Counted from the first letter of the stretch, positions 1 through 5,259 are shown. The stretch: DNA of 8,341 nucleotides from Candidatus Micrarchaeota archaeon UBA95 (GCA_002499405.1 DALH01000052.1:1-8341), one strand, 5' to 3'. Notes: generated by a model not told the origin, from the sequence alone. Program-made: numbers and translations.

Positions 1-32
1 ATTTAAACTTAACGATTGGCTTCCAATGGGTT

Positions 33-1115
33 TCAGCACGAAGCGCTTTCCACGCACCCGTTCTGGTTGTTCGACCAGTTGATGCCGCCGCTATCGTTGC
101 GGATGCATTCCTCTACTGCGTCAATGACGTCTTGGGAGGGCAGGCCGCACGCCGGGTTTTGTGCGCTCCGAATTTGTTCTTCGGCGATGTCCGCGACTTT
201 CTTGCACTTGTAGCCGGTGACGCAACTGTTTTTGTCGTAGTCCTCGCGTAGTTTGCTGTCCTTGGCCTCGCATTGCTCGCGTTCGTCGCCCGAGGGTTGC
301 TTGACGTAGCCGCAGCGTACGAAGTCAATGCATTCCAGCAAGGCGGATTCGCCGGACGCTTTTCGTGTTGGGGCGGCAACGAGTTTCCAGGTGGGGAAGG
401 TTCCCGCGTTCTCGGGCCAGTCGTCGCCGGGCTCGATGTAAACCGTGATTGAGTAAGGCGCTTCCTCGGTGGGCTGAGTTGCGCAGGCAATTACCGCGCC
501 GGGAGAGTCCTGCGAGTAGAGCGCGAATTCGGTGCACGGAATCACGCCGTGGCCGTTGCCTTCGTTGACCACGGAGACGTTGGCTTTGTTGTTGAAGAAC
601 ACGACGTCCTTGATTGGCAGGGGCTTGGTGGACTCCCAGATTTCGCTGGTTGTCAGGTCTTTGCCTGCGGCGGCGAATAATTCCTGGAAGAAGTTGAGGA
701 TTATGGGGGCCTGGATGACGTCGTCGGCTTCAAACACTATCTGGCTTTTTTGGGTGAAGTCCGTGGACGCCAGCTCGCCGTCCTCGTAGTAATACGTTGT
801 CTTGGCCCAGACCGTGCCGTCCCCCATCTGGGAGCCGGTTACGGAGTAGATGCCGTTGAACGCCTTCTTGCCGGAGCACGCGGCTTCTTCTTCAAGCCAG
901 TAAGTTATGCCGGCCTTGTCCTGGTCGTTTGAACCAAAGAAGTTGCTGACCTCGTACTCGAATTCAAGGGGCGTGAGGGCAACTGGAGAAGGACTCGGCA
1001 AAGGCGTTGGGGAAGGCGAAGCAATTGGGGAGGGCGATGGCGTTGTTGCGGGCTCGGTTTCCATGCACCCCGCCAGAATCAATCCGAAAACAATGAAGAC
1101 CGCCAAGTATTTCAT
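33..1115 (-). CDS. Cysteine-rich secreted lipoprotein, function unknown
   Basis: A 360-residue protein. The N-terminus is a typical lipoprotein signal: a basic start, a hydrophobic stretch at about residues 4-15 and a lipobox LAGC with the lipidation cysteine at 17. Residues about 21-49 form a flexible Thr/Ser/Pro linker of SPSP-type repeats, as expected for a protein tethered to the outer face of the membrane. The remaining part has no family I recognise. It holds 12 further cysteines, nine of them in the last ~105 residues (LLEC, VRC, EQC, NSC, YKC, PAC, EEC, NGC, ASC), which suggests a disulfide-stabilised extracellular module. I chose ATG at 1115 over an in-frame TTG at 1121 because a GAGGGG Shine-Dalgarno-like stretch lies about 8 nt upstream of the ATG and the signal peptide starts cleanly there. 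Anchored lipoproteins with Ser/Pro linkers are common in DPANN-type and other archaeal genomes. Substrate or partner cannot be inferred. Confidence 0.85.
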   Translation of the reverse strand: MKYLAVFIVFGLILAGCMETEPATTPSPSPIASPSPTPLPSPSPVALTPLEFEYEVSNFFGSNDQDKAGITYWLEEEAACSGKKAFNGIYSVTGSQMGDGTVWAKTTYYYEDGELASTDFTQKSQIVFEADDVIQAPIILNFFQELFAAAGKDLTTSEIWESTKPLPIKDVVFFNNKANVSVVNEGNGHGVIPCTEFALYSQDSPGAVIACATQPTEEAPYSITVYIEPGDDWPENAGTFPTWKLVAAPTRKASGESALLECIDFVRCGYVKQPSGDEREQCEAKDSKLREDYDKNSCVTGYKCKKVADIAEEQIRSAQNPACGLPSQDVIDAVEECIRNDSGGINWSNNQNGCVESASC

Positions 1116-1148
1116 CCGCAATCCCCTCGCAAGGGTAACTGCTCGCAG

Positions 1149-1158
1149 CTTAAAAAGC
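1149..1158 (-). promoter_or_regulatory. TATA-like box for the lipoprotein gene
   Basis: CTTTTTAAG-like sequence on the minus strand, centred about 38 bp upstream of the ATG at 1115. With the archaeal spacing of about 26 bp to the start site, this gives a short leader of roughly 11-12 nt beginning at the GAGGGG ribosome-binding stretch (1123-1128). The box is nearly symmetrical, so it could also be read on the plus strand. Inferred from spacing only. Confidence 0.45.
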
Positions 1159-1199
1159 GTTTTTTTCGCGGCGCACTTGCCCCGCAGCTCACCGCAAGC

Positions 1200-1207
1200 G
1201 ATTTATG
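1200..1207 (+). promoter_or_regulatory. TATA-like box for the methyltransferase gene
   Basis: The A/T-rich sequence GATTTATG is centred about 27 bp upstream of the ATG at 1230. This fits a leaderless archaeal transcript starting at or next to the A of the start codon. No Shine-Dalgarno sequence is visible before that ATG, which supports this reading. Confidence 0.45.
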
Positions 1208-1229
1208 TTGTTTTCAACCTCCTTTCTGT

Positions 1230-1898
1230 ATGCGCGAAGCAGAACCCATTTCTAGGAAGTTTGTGCGGCGGGTAATGTTCAAGTTGTCGGAGCACGCTGA
1301 AGACGAACGGCTTACCAACCTGTGGAAGAATGTGCGAAAGGAAATGGGTTTGTCAGAGGCTCTTTCCAAGACGCATTACACTGCGCGTTATCTGCCGTCT
1401 TATGCGCCCGAGTTAGTGGCTTTAAGGCGTTTTTTGGATGCCAGAAATCAAAAGAGTAGCTTGAAGGGCAAGCGTATTTTGCATGTGGGTGCTGGTTACG
1501 GAGAGTTTGCGTATGCTTTGCGCAAGTTTTTCAAGGCGGACGCACTCGGCGTTGATTACAGCGATAAAAATGTTGATACGGGTAAACGATTTTTGGGGCC
1601 GGATCACGTCAGGTGCGGCAATGTGACCCACTTGATGGAGCCCGACGAGTCGCGGGATGCCGTCGTGAGCGACAACTTTGTGGGTGTTGATTATCTCAAG
1701 CCGGAGGAAGAGGAGCGCGTTATTACGGAGGCGCGCCGCGTGTTGAAGCCGGGCGGCATCTTCGTGGTTTCCAGCCCGATTGAGGTGGAGTATCACCCCG
1801 CTTTTGACCGGGGGTGGGAGAAAGTGTTTCACTCAGGGGTGTCGATTGACGAGCGTTCAGGCACGTTCAAGGACTTGCTGGTTTTAAGGAAAAAATAA
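1230..1898 (+). CDS. Class I SAM-dependent methyltransferase
   Basis: A 222-residue protein with a Rossmann-type methyltransferase core of the Methyltransf_11/UbiE-like kind. Motif I, LHVGAGYGEF, lies at residues 84-93 and should bind S-adenosylmethionine. GVDYS at 107-111 supplies the acidic residue after strand beta2 that normally contacts the ribose. The stretch around 144-155 (AVVSDNFVGVDY) is the beta4 region, and RRVLKPGGIFVVSS at 169-182 is the typical post-motif with the LKPGG turn. The substrate cannot be read from sequence: the N-terminal ~75 residues are helical and specific to this protein. The start at 1230 is supported by a TATA-like box 27 bp upstream (leaderless). An internal ATG at 1275 would give a 207-residue product and is the alternative. 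The gene is divergent from the lipoprotein gene and converges on the small histone-fold-like gene. Confidence 0.85.
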   Translation: MREAEPISRKFVRRVMFKLSEHAEDERLTNLWKNVRKEMGLSEALSKTHYTARYLPSYAPELVALRRFLDARNQKSSLKGKRILHVGAGYGEFAYALRKFFKADALGVDYSDKNVDTGKRFLGPDHVRCGNVTHLMEPDESRDAVVSDNFVGVDYLKPEEEERVITEARRVLKPGGIFVVSSPIEVEYHPAFDRGWEKVFHSGVSIDERSGTFKDLLVLRKK

Positions 1899-1916
1899 AA
1901 AATAAAGGAAAAAAAG
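1889..1916 (-). terminator. T-rich terminator of the histone-like/sigma cluster
   Basis: Read on the minus strand, the sequence after the TGA at 1929 contains successive T runs (seven, then three, six and six T with single interruptions). Archaeal RNA polymerase terminates on such tracts without a hairpin. The tract overlaps the last codons of the convergent methyltransferase gene. Confidence 0.5.
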
Positions 1917-1928
1917 TTTGAAGGAAAT

Positions 1929-2096
1929 TCAGAGGTCGTAAGGCATTACGGTTTGGCGCTTGTTTTCCTTGGCGCGCTTTATGCCCATGTCCAGCTTTCC
2001 TTGGACGAGTTCCGAGAGCTTGTCGTGGGAGGCGCCCGAGAGCCTCATTCCCTTCTTCTTGATGTAGTCGCCTACAGCGCTTTTAACAACTAACAT
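1929..2096 (-). CDS. Short histone-fold-like DNA-binding protein (55 aa)
   Basis: A small 55-residue reading frame (MLVVKSAVGDYIKKKG... ending TVMPYDL). The pattern resembles short archaeal proteins of the histone-fold superfamily (NF-YB/HAP5-like, DUF1931-like). There is an N-terminal helix with VKSAVGDYIKKKGMRLSG at 4-21, a long amphipathic central helix at about 22-44 (HDKLSELVQGKLDMGIKRAK), and then KRQTVMPYDL at 46-55, matching the R-x-T-(V/I)-x-x-x-D-(L/I) signature of the L2 loop and start of helix 3. The protein stops right there, so helix 3 is absent or vestigial. The start is well set by a GAGGTGG Shine-Dalgarno stretch about 9 nt before the ATG. It lies 39 bp downstream of the sigma-like gene on the same strand, so co-transcription is possible, though it has its own TATA-like box. 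The expected role is DNA binding or compaction. The family assignment is from recollection of the pattern, not a search. Confidence 0.72.
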   Translation of the reverse strand: MLVVKSAVGDYIKKKGMRLSGASHDKLSELVQGKLDMGIKRAKENKRQTVMPYDL

Positions 2097-2133
2097 GGTT
2101 TGAAACCACCTCGCCAGAAAGCACGCAGAACGC

Positions 2134-2142
2134 CTTTAAAAG
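2134..2142 (-). promoter_or_regulatory. TATA-like box for the histone-fold-like gene
   Basis: TTTTAAAG on the minus strand, overlapping the stop codon of the upstream sigma-like gene. It is centred about 42 bp from the ATG at 2096, giving a leader of roughly 15 nt that begins near the GAGGTGG ribosome-binding stretch. It suggests that the small gene can be transcribed independently. Confidence 0.4.
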
Positions 2143-3284
2143 CGTTTTGAGGCGGGTTCGGGTTTTTCCCTTGATTTCGCGTATTCCTTGAATCTGTTCA
2201 CCACGAGGCGGACGGTTTCCTCGTCCAGTTTTTCGCCGGTTTCGGCTTCGTGCCGCCGGACGGTCCCGGGCAGCGCGCCCCACTCGCCGTTCTCCATGAC
2301 TTCCTTCATCCAGTGGCCGATTATTTTTTCGTTTCTATTGGCGTTTTTCTTGTAACGTTTCTTTGCGTGTTCGCGTGCAAGCCTCAGAAGTTCGGGGAAC
2401 ACTTCTTTTTGAATTAAGATTGTTTCGGGGCTGGTTGGCGTCCGGTATCCGTAGCCAATTATTTTCGTCGCTGGTCTTGATGCGAGTTGGTGCGTCCGGA
2501 TCTGGTTTTCGTTCCAGTCAAGCTCCTTGAACACTTCTTCGGGTTTCGGGTCGCGTTTGAGCTTCTCCCTCAACTCGTTTTCCTTTTGATTGTATTTGCG
2601 AATGTTTTCCTGTACCCCTACCGGGAGTCGTATTGTCTTGGACTCGTTTTCCAGCGTTCTCGTAATGCCTTGCCTTATCCACCACCAGCCGTGAGTTGAA
2701 AACATGAGCCCCTTCGTGTAGTCAAAGCTGTCGACCGCGGTGATGAGTCCCTCGCTGCCCGCTTGCACGAGGTCTATGAAGGGTAGGCCCAACCCGTCGT
2801 ATTTTTTCGCCGTGTTCACTACGAGGCCCAAGTTGTGGATTATGAGTTTTTCCCTTGCCTTCCAGTATTCCTCCTCTATTTTCTGGCGCGTTGCGGGTTT
2901 TTCCAGGGATTTGGTTGCGGCCGCTTTTCTCGCTTCTTCAAGGCGGGTTTCATTCCATTCGGGTTCGCCCTCCCCAGAATTCAGTTTGTTGCGGAGTTCC
3001 CGGTCTTCGGGTGTGTGGTCTTTTGATTCCGGGAGTTCGCTGTATGCCTGAACGTACCTGTGTAAATCCATTTTTTTGGCGAGATCGATTACCTCCTCCG
3101 GTTTTAGCAGGGGCGGCCAGGGATTTTTGAGGCAAGCATCTATGCTTTCCTGTGTCAACCCCGCCAGCCGCAAACTCTTTATCTGTTCGCGCAGCCATTT
3201 CTCGTCCTCGGGTTTTATTTTGAGTGCTTCTTCCAACTCCTTTTCAATTTCGGGTGGGGCTTCCTTGACGAGGACATTTGCCAT
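2136..3284 (-). CDS. Divergent sigma-70-family factor (sigma A of the pair)
   Basis: A 382-residue protein of the sigma-70 family. Region 1.2-like sequence lies at about 47-78 (PPLLKPEEVIDLAKKMD). A poorly conserved helical stretch follows to 135. Region 2 spans about 137-213 with LIIHNLGLVVNTAKKY (2.1), GLPFIDLVQAGSEGLITAVD (2.2), and FSTHGWWWIRQGITRTL (2.3/2.4). The equivalents of E. coli sigma70 F427, W433, W434, Q437 and T440 are present, so strand opening and -12 reading look intact. Of the clamp-contact residues, D403 and Q406 are kept but E407 is Ala. Region 3.0/3.1 runs from 215 to about 265 (TIRLPVGVQENIRKYNQKEN). After that it departs from the family: the linker at 269-290 has no acidic 3.2 finger, and the C-terminal ~80 residues are basic with only a faint helix-turn-helix resemblance at 340-370. 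It lies 41 bp downstream of its paralogue on the same strand. Possible roles are an alternative sigma, a single-strand-binding helper, or a regulator. Family membership is firm; function in an archaeal cell is not. Confidence 0.88.
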   Translation of the reverse strand: MANVLVKEAPPEIEKELEEALKIKPEDEKWLREQIKSLRLAGLTQESIDACLKNPWPPLLKPEEVIDLAKKMDLHRYVQAYSELPESKDHTPEDRELRNKLNSGEGEPEWNETRLEEARKAAATKSLEKPATRQKIEEEYWKAREKLIIHNLGLVVNTAKKYDGLGLPFIDLVQAGSEGLITAVDSFDYTKGLMFSTHGWWWIRQGITRTLENESKTIRLPVGVQENIRKYNQKENELREKLKRDPKPEEVFKELDWNENQIRTHQLASRPATKIIGYGYRTPTSPETILIQKEVFPELLRLAREHAKKRYKKNANRNEKIIGHWMKEVMENGEWGALPGTVRRHEAETGEKLDEETVRLVVNRFKEYAKSREKPEPASKRF

Positions 3285-3307
3285 GAGTAGGAAATGGTTT
3301 TTCGCGG

Positions 3308-3314
3308 TTAAAAG
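3308..3314 (-). promoter_or_regulatory. TATA-like box for sigma A
   Basis: CTTTTAA on the minus strand, centred about 27 bp upstream of the ATG at 3284 with no Shine-Dalgarno sequence between. This is the layout of an archaeal leaderless promoter, so the gene may be driven by TBP/TFB rather than by a bacterial-type promoter. The box lies in the 41-bp gap after the upstream sigma gene's stop codon. Confidence 0.5.
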
Positions 3315-3325
3315 GGCTTTTACGA

Positions 3326-4429
3326 TTAATCTGCCAGTTCGCGGAACAACGGGTTTTCTCGAAGGCGTTCGTATGCCCGGGCGATGATTTGTCGGACGCG
3401 TTCCCCGCTTTTCCCGTGTTTTTTACCCAGTTTTCTGAGGCCCATTTCTCCTTCTCCGCTGATGCCGTAATATTCTTCCAGCAGGGCGAGTTGTTCCTTG
3501 CTGATTACCCGGTCATTCTTCGCTTTGAGGAGGGCTTCCCTGATTTCTTGGGAGAAGGTTCTTCTCTCCGTTGAATCCGCCACGCTTTGCGCTTCCGGGC
3601 CCTCGCGCAGGATTCCAACCCTGGTTGCGTCTTCTCCGTCTTGAATTGGTTTGTCCAAGCGGGTCGTTCCCTGGAAGTTCAGGGCGTGGTTCACGGCTTC
3701 AACGTCGTTTTTGCCAAACCCGAGTTCATTGAATACTTCTTGGTTGCTCGGCTCGCGGCCCAATTCATTGGTGAGTTCGTTTTTTCGTCTGTGGAATTTG
3801 ATGATTTTTTGGCCGACATGGAATGGGATGCGGCCGGTGCCCGTTTGTTGAACTGCAAAACGTTGAACGGCTTGGCTTATCCAGTAGCGGGCGTAGGAAT
3901 TGAAGCGTATTCCGCGCGTCCAATCAAAGTGTTTTGCGGCGGTAATCAGGCCCACCTCTCCTTCTTGTATGAGGTCGGTTTTTTGGGCGAACGCGGCGTA
4001 TTTTTCCGCGATTTTGGGTATGAGGCGCCGGTTGTGCAACACGAGTTTGTTGCGCGCCTTCAGCGCGGCCTCCCCCAGTTGGTTGAGGTCGGCTTTTTTC
4101 GCGAATTGAATGGCTTTTCGCCTCATCGTTTTTTCGTTTTGGAAAGCGGTTTTGTTTGTTTTGCGCCTTGCGCACTCCTCCATTGCCTTGCGCAAGCGTT
4201 CCTCCCCCCATTTCGCGGTTTCCCCTGGCTTCCTAGTTTCGTTGAGTTTGGCCAGGATTTCCTCGTTCGTGGGCTGTTTGAGTTCGCGTTTCGCTTGGTG
4301 AAATGCCTCAACGAATCGATGGACGTCCATGGTCTTGCCGATTTCCTGTTCTTCCTTAGTTGGGAGGGGTGGGTGTTTCAGCGAGGCGTAGTATTGGTTT
4401 ACGGCGTCAAGGCTTTTCGCTTCCTTCAT
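3326..4429 (-). CDS. Complete sigma-70-family factor (sigma B of the pair)
   Basis: A 367-residue protein with the architecture of group 1/2 sigma factors. Region 1.2 (residues ~5-36) matches the DPVRxYxxxxG..LLTxEEE pattern as DAVNQYYASLKHPPLPTKEE. A non-conserved helical segment follows (~40-115). Region 2 (about 118-193) has KLVLHNRRLIPKIAEKY, then TDLIQEGEVGLITAAKHFDW, which keeps the equivalents of D403, Q406 and E407 that grip the polymerase clamp coiled coil. FNSYARYWISQAVQRF follows, where W433 is Tyr and T440 is Gln while W434 and Q437 remain. Region 3 is GRIPFHVGQKIIKFHRRKNE. A 3.2 finger begins LDKPIQDGEDATRVG, and region 4 ends LRKLGKKHGKSGERVRQI with the recognition helix (R584 replaced by Gly, E585/R586/R588/Q589 kept). 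I start at ATG 4429; an upstream in-frame TTG at 4438 is the alternative. It is first of the two sigma genes downstream of tRNA-Gly. Its partner polymerase is unknown, since Archaea normally lack sigma-dependent RNA polymerase. Confidence 0.93.
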   Translation of the reverse strand: MKEAKSLDAVNQYYASLKHPPLPTKEEQEIGKTMDVHRFVEAFHQAKRELKQPTNEEILAKLNETRKPGETAKWGEERLRKAMEECARRKTNKTAFQNEKTMRRKAIQFAKKADLNQLGEAALKARNKLVLHNRRLIPKIAEKYAAFAQKTDLIQEGEVGLITAAKHFDWTRGIRFNSYARYWISQAVQRFAVQQTGTGRIPFHVGQKIIKFHRRKNELTNELGREPSNQEVFNELGFGKNDVEAVNHALNFQGTTRLDKPIQDGEDATRVGILREGPEAQSVADSTERRTFSQEIREALLKAKNDRVISKEQLALLEEYYGISGEGEMGLRKLGKKHGKSGERVRQIIARAYERLRENPLFRELAD

Positions 4430-4442
4430 GACTACCAAATGC

Positions 4443-4503
4443 CTTTATGTATTGAAAGGGTTTTTGGGGGGGAGGCGGAATACCAGTTAGCTTCCATTAA
4501 AAA
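4443..4503 (-). promoter_or_regulatory. Possible promoter region of sigma B
   Basis: Two weak TATA-like candidates are visible on the minus strand: ATACATAAA (near 4444-4452, rather close to the ATG) and TTTTTAAT (near 4496-4503, which would give a leader of about 45 nt). Neither has the clean 27-bp spacing seen at other genes here. Read-through from the tRNA-Gly promoter is an alternative. Confidence 0.25.
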
Positions 4504-4532
4504 GGGATGAGGTGAGGCGCCGCAGCTCGCCG

Positions 4533-4608
4533 AGGGGATGCACCAAAACGCTCGCGCGTTTTGGGCAGGCGCAAAACCCGAAGGTTTTGCCGCCAACGCG
4601 TTCCCCCT
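4533..4608 (-). ncRNA. Structured RNA element with UUCG- and GNRA-capped hairpins
   Basis: Read on the minus strand, this stretch can fold into two adjacent strong hairpins. The first is an 8-bp stem (GCAAAACC/GGTTTTGC, 4571-4590) closed by a C(UUCG)G tetraloop and extended by GGC/GCC past a single bulge. The second is a 9-bp stem (CCAAAACGC/GCGTTTTGG, 4543-4564) closed by a GCGA loop of the GNRA class. An AGGGG/CCCCT pairing (4533-4537 with 4604-4608) could enclose both. Both tetraloops are of stable types only on the minus strand, which argues for an RNA transcribed with the tRNA and sigma genes. It lies between the tRNA-Gly 3' end and the sigma B start, so it could be a 5' leader of sigma B, a tRNA trailer, or a separate small RNA. 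I recognise no known RNA family. Confidence 0.45.
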
Positions 4609-4619
4609 AAGGAGCCGAA

Positions 4620-4741
4620 TGCGGCGACCGGGAGTCGAACCCGGGCCACGAGCTTTCTTCAACACTTTTTAGTGCAGGTTTTTGCCTGCAGGCAAAAAAG
4701 TGCGGTGGAAGGCTCGAGTCATACCGTTAGACCATCGCCGC
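4620..4741 (-). tRNA. tRNA-Gly(UCC) with a 51-nt intron
   Basis: The minus strand folds as a complete tRNA. The acceptor stem is GCGGCGA/TCGCCGC with discriminator A73. The D arm is GTC...GAC with GG in the loop. The anticodon stem is CGAGC/GCTCG with loop C-T-TCC-A-A, the variable loop is TGGC, and the T arm is CCGGG/CCCGG with loop TTCGACT. Anticodon UCC reads GGA/GGG glycine codons. C35 and C36 are the main glycine identity bases, and A73 is the archaeal/eukaryotic form (bacteria use U73). CCA is not encoded. The exons are 4741-4706 (36 nt) and 4654-4620 (35 nt), giving a 71-nt mature RNA. The probable start region is unusual: see the repeat upstream. The cognate GlyRS is encoded about 2 kb away in the same window. 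Confidence 0.95.
4655..4705 (-). other. tRNA-Gly intron with bulge-helix-bulge motif
   Basis: A 51-nt intron at the canonical position between nt 37 and 38. CTTC in exon 1 pairs with GAAG near the intron 3' end, forming the 4-bp central helix. It is flanked by two 3-nt bulges (CAC and AAA), and cutting after the second nucleotide of each gives exactly the predicted exons. The intron itself folds as CACTTTTT/AAAAAGTG with an inner CCTGCAGG-type hairpin. The motif is the substrate of the archaeal tRNA splicing endonuclease. No open reading frame fits in it. Confidence 0.88.
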
Positions 4742-4854
4742 TTTTTTTCGTTTGATGAAACTTTTTCCTAAAAAGTTTCCGTTTTAGACCATCGCCGCTT
4801 TCAAATCGTTTTGATCAAACTTTTTCTAAAAGTTTGCGTTCAGACCATCGCCGC
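4729..4854 (-). repeat. Tandem repeats of the tRNA-Gly promoter and 5' end (56-57 bp period)
   Basis: The first 13 nt of the tRNA (GCGGCGATGGTCT on the minus strand) occur three times in the same orientation: at 4729-4741 (in the tRNA), 4786-4798 and 4842-4854. The two spacers between copies each contain a short palindrome: GAAACTTTTT-CCT-AAAAAGTTTC at 4757-4779 and CAAACTTTT-TCT-AAAAGTTTG at 4816-4836. The outermost stem pair changes from G-C to C-G between them, which keeps the pairing. On the minus strand, each palindrome contains a TATA-like CTTTTTAG or CTTTTAG, centred 30-31 bp from the next tRNA 5' copy. The period and orientation fit tandem duplication of a promoter-plus-5'-end unit. 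Confidence 0.85.
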
Positions 4855-4882
4855 TATAGTGTAAGTATTTGCGGTTGGGCGA

Positions 4883-4888
4883 TTTAAA
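4883..4888 (-). promoter_or_regulatory. Distal TATA box of the tRNA-Gly region
   Basis: TTTAAA, centred about 31 bp upstream of the outermost copy of the tRNA-Gly 5' end (4854). The two inner copies have TATA-like sequences at the same distance (near 4771 and 4829). This is the strongest match of the three. It lies just past the stop codon of the small membrane-protein gene. Confidence 0.5.
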
Positions 4889-4894
4889 CGGTTT

Positions 4895-5227
4895 TTATGA
4901 CATGAATTCTATGACGGCTTTGATGATGCTGCCCCATTGCCACGAGAATTGGACTATTGCGAGGACTGCGAGGGGGAGCGCGAGGAGGCGGAGTTGGTTG
5001 TAGCGCGTCCACACGAGGTAGGCGAGGGCGGCTGCGGGCGAGATTATTGCCCACAAAACGAGGATTAGGATGTCCTTGTCTTCCATGAAGGACTTGGCTT
5101 CGCGGCGGAATTCGGGGTCCCAGCCGTACACGCGTTGTTTCGGCTTTTTTTCTTCTTCAATGAAGTCGAGGAGCGTGCGCTCGTGTTTTTGAATCGAGAT
5201 GATGCGGGGCACGTGCAATTTCTTCAC
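4895..5227 (-). CDS. Small membrane protein with two transmembrane helices, unknown function
   Basis: A 110-residue protein with no family I can name. The first ~50 residues are charged and cytosolic in character (KKLHVPRIISIQKHERTLL, then an EEEKKPKQR stretch and YGWDPEFRREAKSFM). Two hydrophobic helices follow, at about 53-73 (ILILVLWAIISPAAALAYLV) and 79-97 (LRLLALPLAVLAIVQFSW), separated by a short basic TRYNQ turn, so both ends probably face the same side. I chose GTG at 5227 because a TATA-like box lies 28 bp upstream, giving a leaderless transcript, and because longer forms (ATG at 5275 or further) would run into or past the start region of the divergent mscS gene. The ATG at 5275 (126 residues) remains possible. 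The gene is divergent from mscS and shares its promoter region, which may hint at a link with membrane tension, but nothing in the sequence shows this. Confidence 0.7.
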   Translation of the reverse strand: MKKLHVPRIISIQKHERTLLDFIEEEKKPKQRVYGWDPEFRREAKSFMEDKDILILVLWAIISPAAALAYLVWTRYNQLRLLALPLAVLAIVQFSWQWGSIIKAVIEFMS

Positions 5228-5250
5228 GCCTTTGTTTAAGTGGGGCGTGC

Positions 5251-5259
5251 TTTTTATTG
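5251..5259. promoter_or_regulatory. Shared TATA-like box between two divergent genes
   Basis: TTTTTATTG on the plus strand reads CAATAAAAA on the minus strand. Its centre is about 26 bp from the ATG of the MscS gene (5281) and about 28 bp from the GTG of the small membrane protein (5227). Both distances fit leaderless archaeal transcripts, so one A/T-rich box may serve both directions. Confidence 0.4.

Noticed and set aside
3587..4510. A 307-codon open frame on the plus strand, antisense to sigma B
   Set aside because: The minus strand frame encodes an unmistakable sigma-70 protein across the same span. The antisense product is rich in Phe/Val/Leu without domain logic, a shadow of codon composition.
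4729..4854. CRISPR-like array
   Set aside because: There are only three copies. The repeat equals the tRNA 5' end, and the spacers are similar to each other (both carry the same palindrome). No cas genes are present.
4834..4860. Bacterial-type promoter (TTGCGT then TATAGT) on the plus strand that the sigmas might use
   Set aside because: Spacing is only about 15 bp, the -35 match is poor, no plus-strand gene follows, and the TATAGT sits at the edge of a tRNA 5' repeat. It is probably chance.
4620..4888. Integration (att) site of a mobile element at the tRNA gene
   Set aside because: No integrase is in the window, and the duplicated part is the tRNA 5' end with a short regular period. Elements usually duplicate the 3' end. 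Tandem duplication explains it better.
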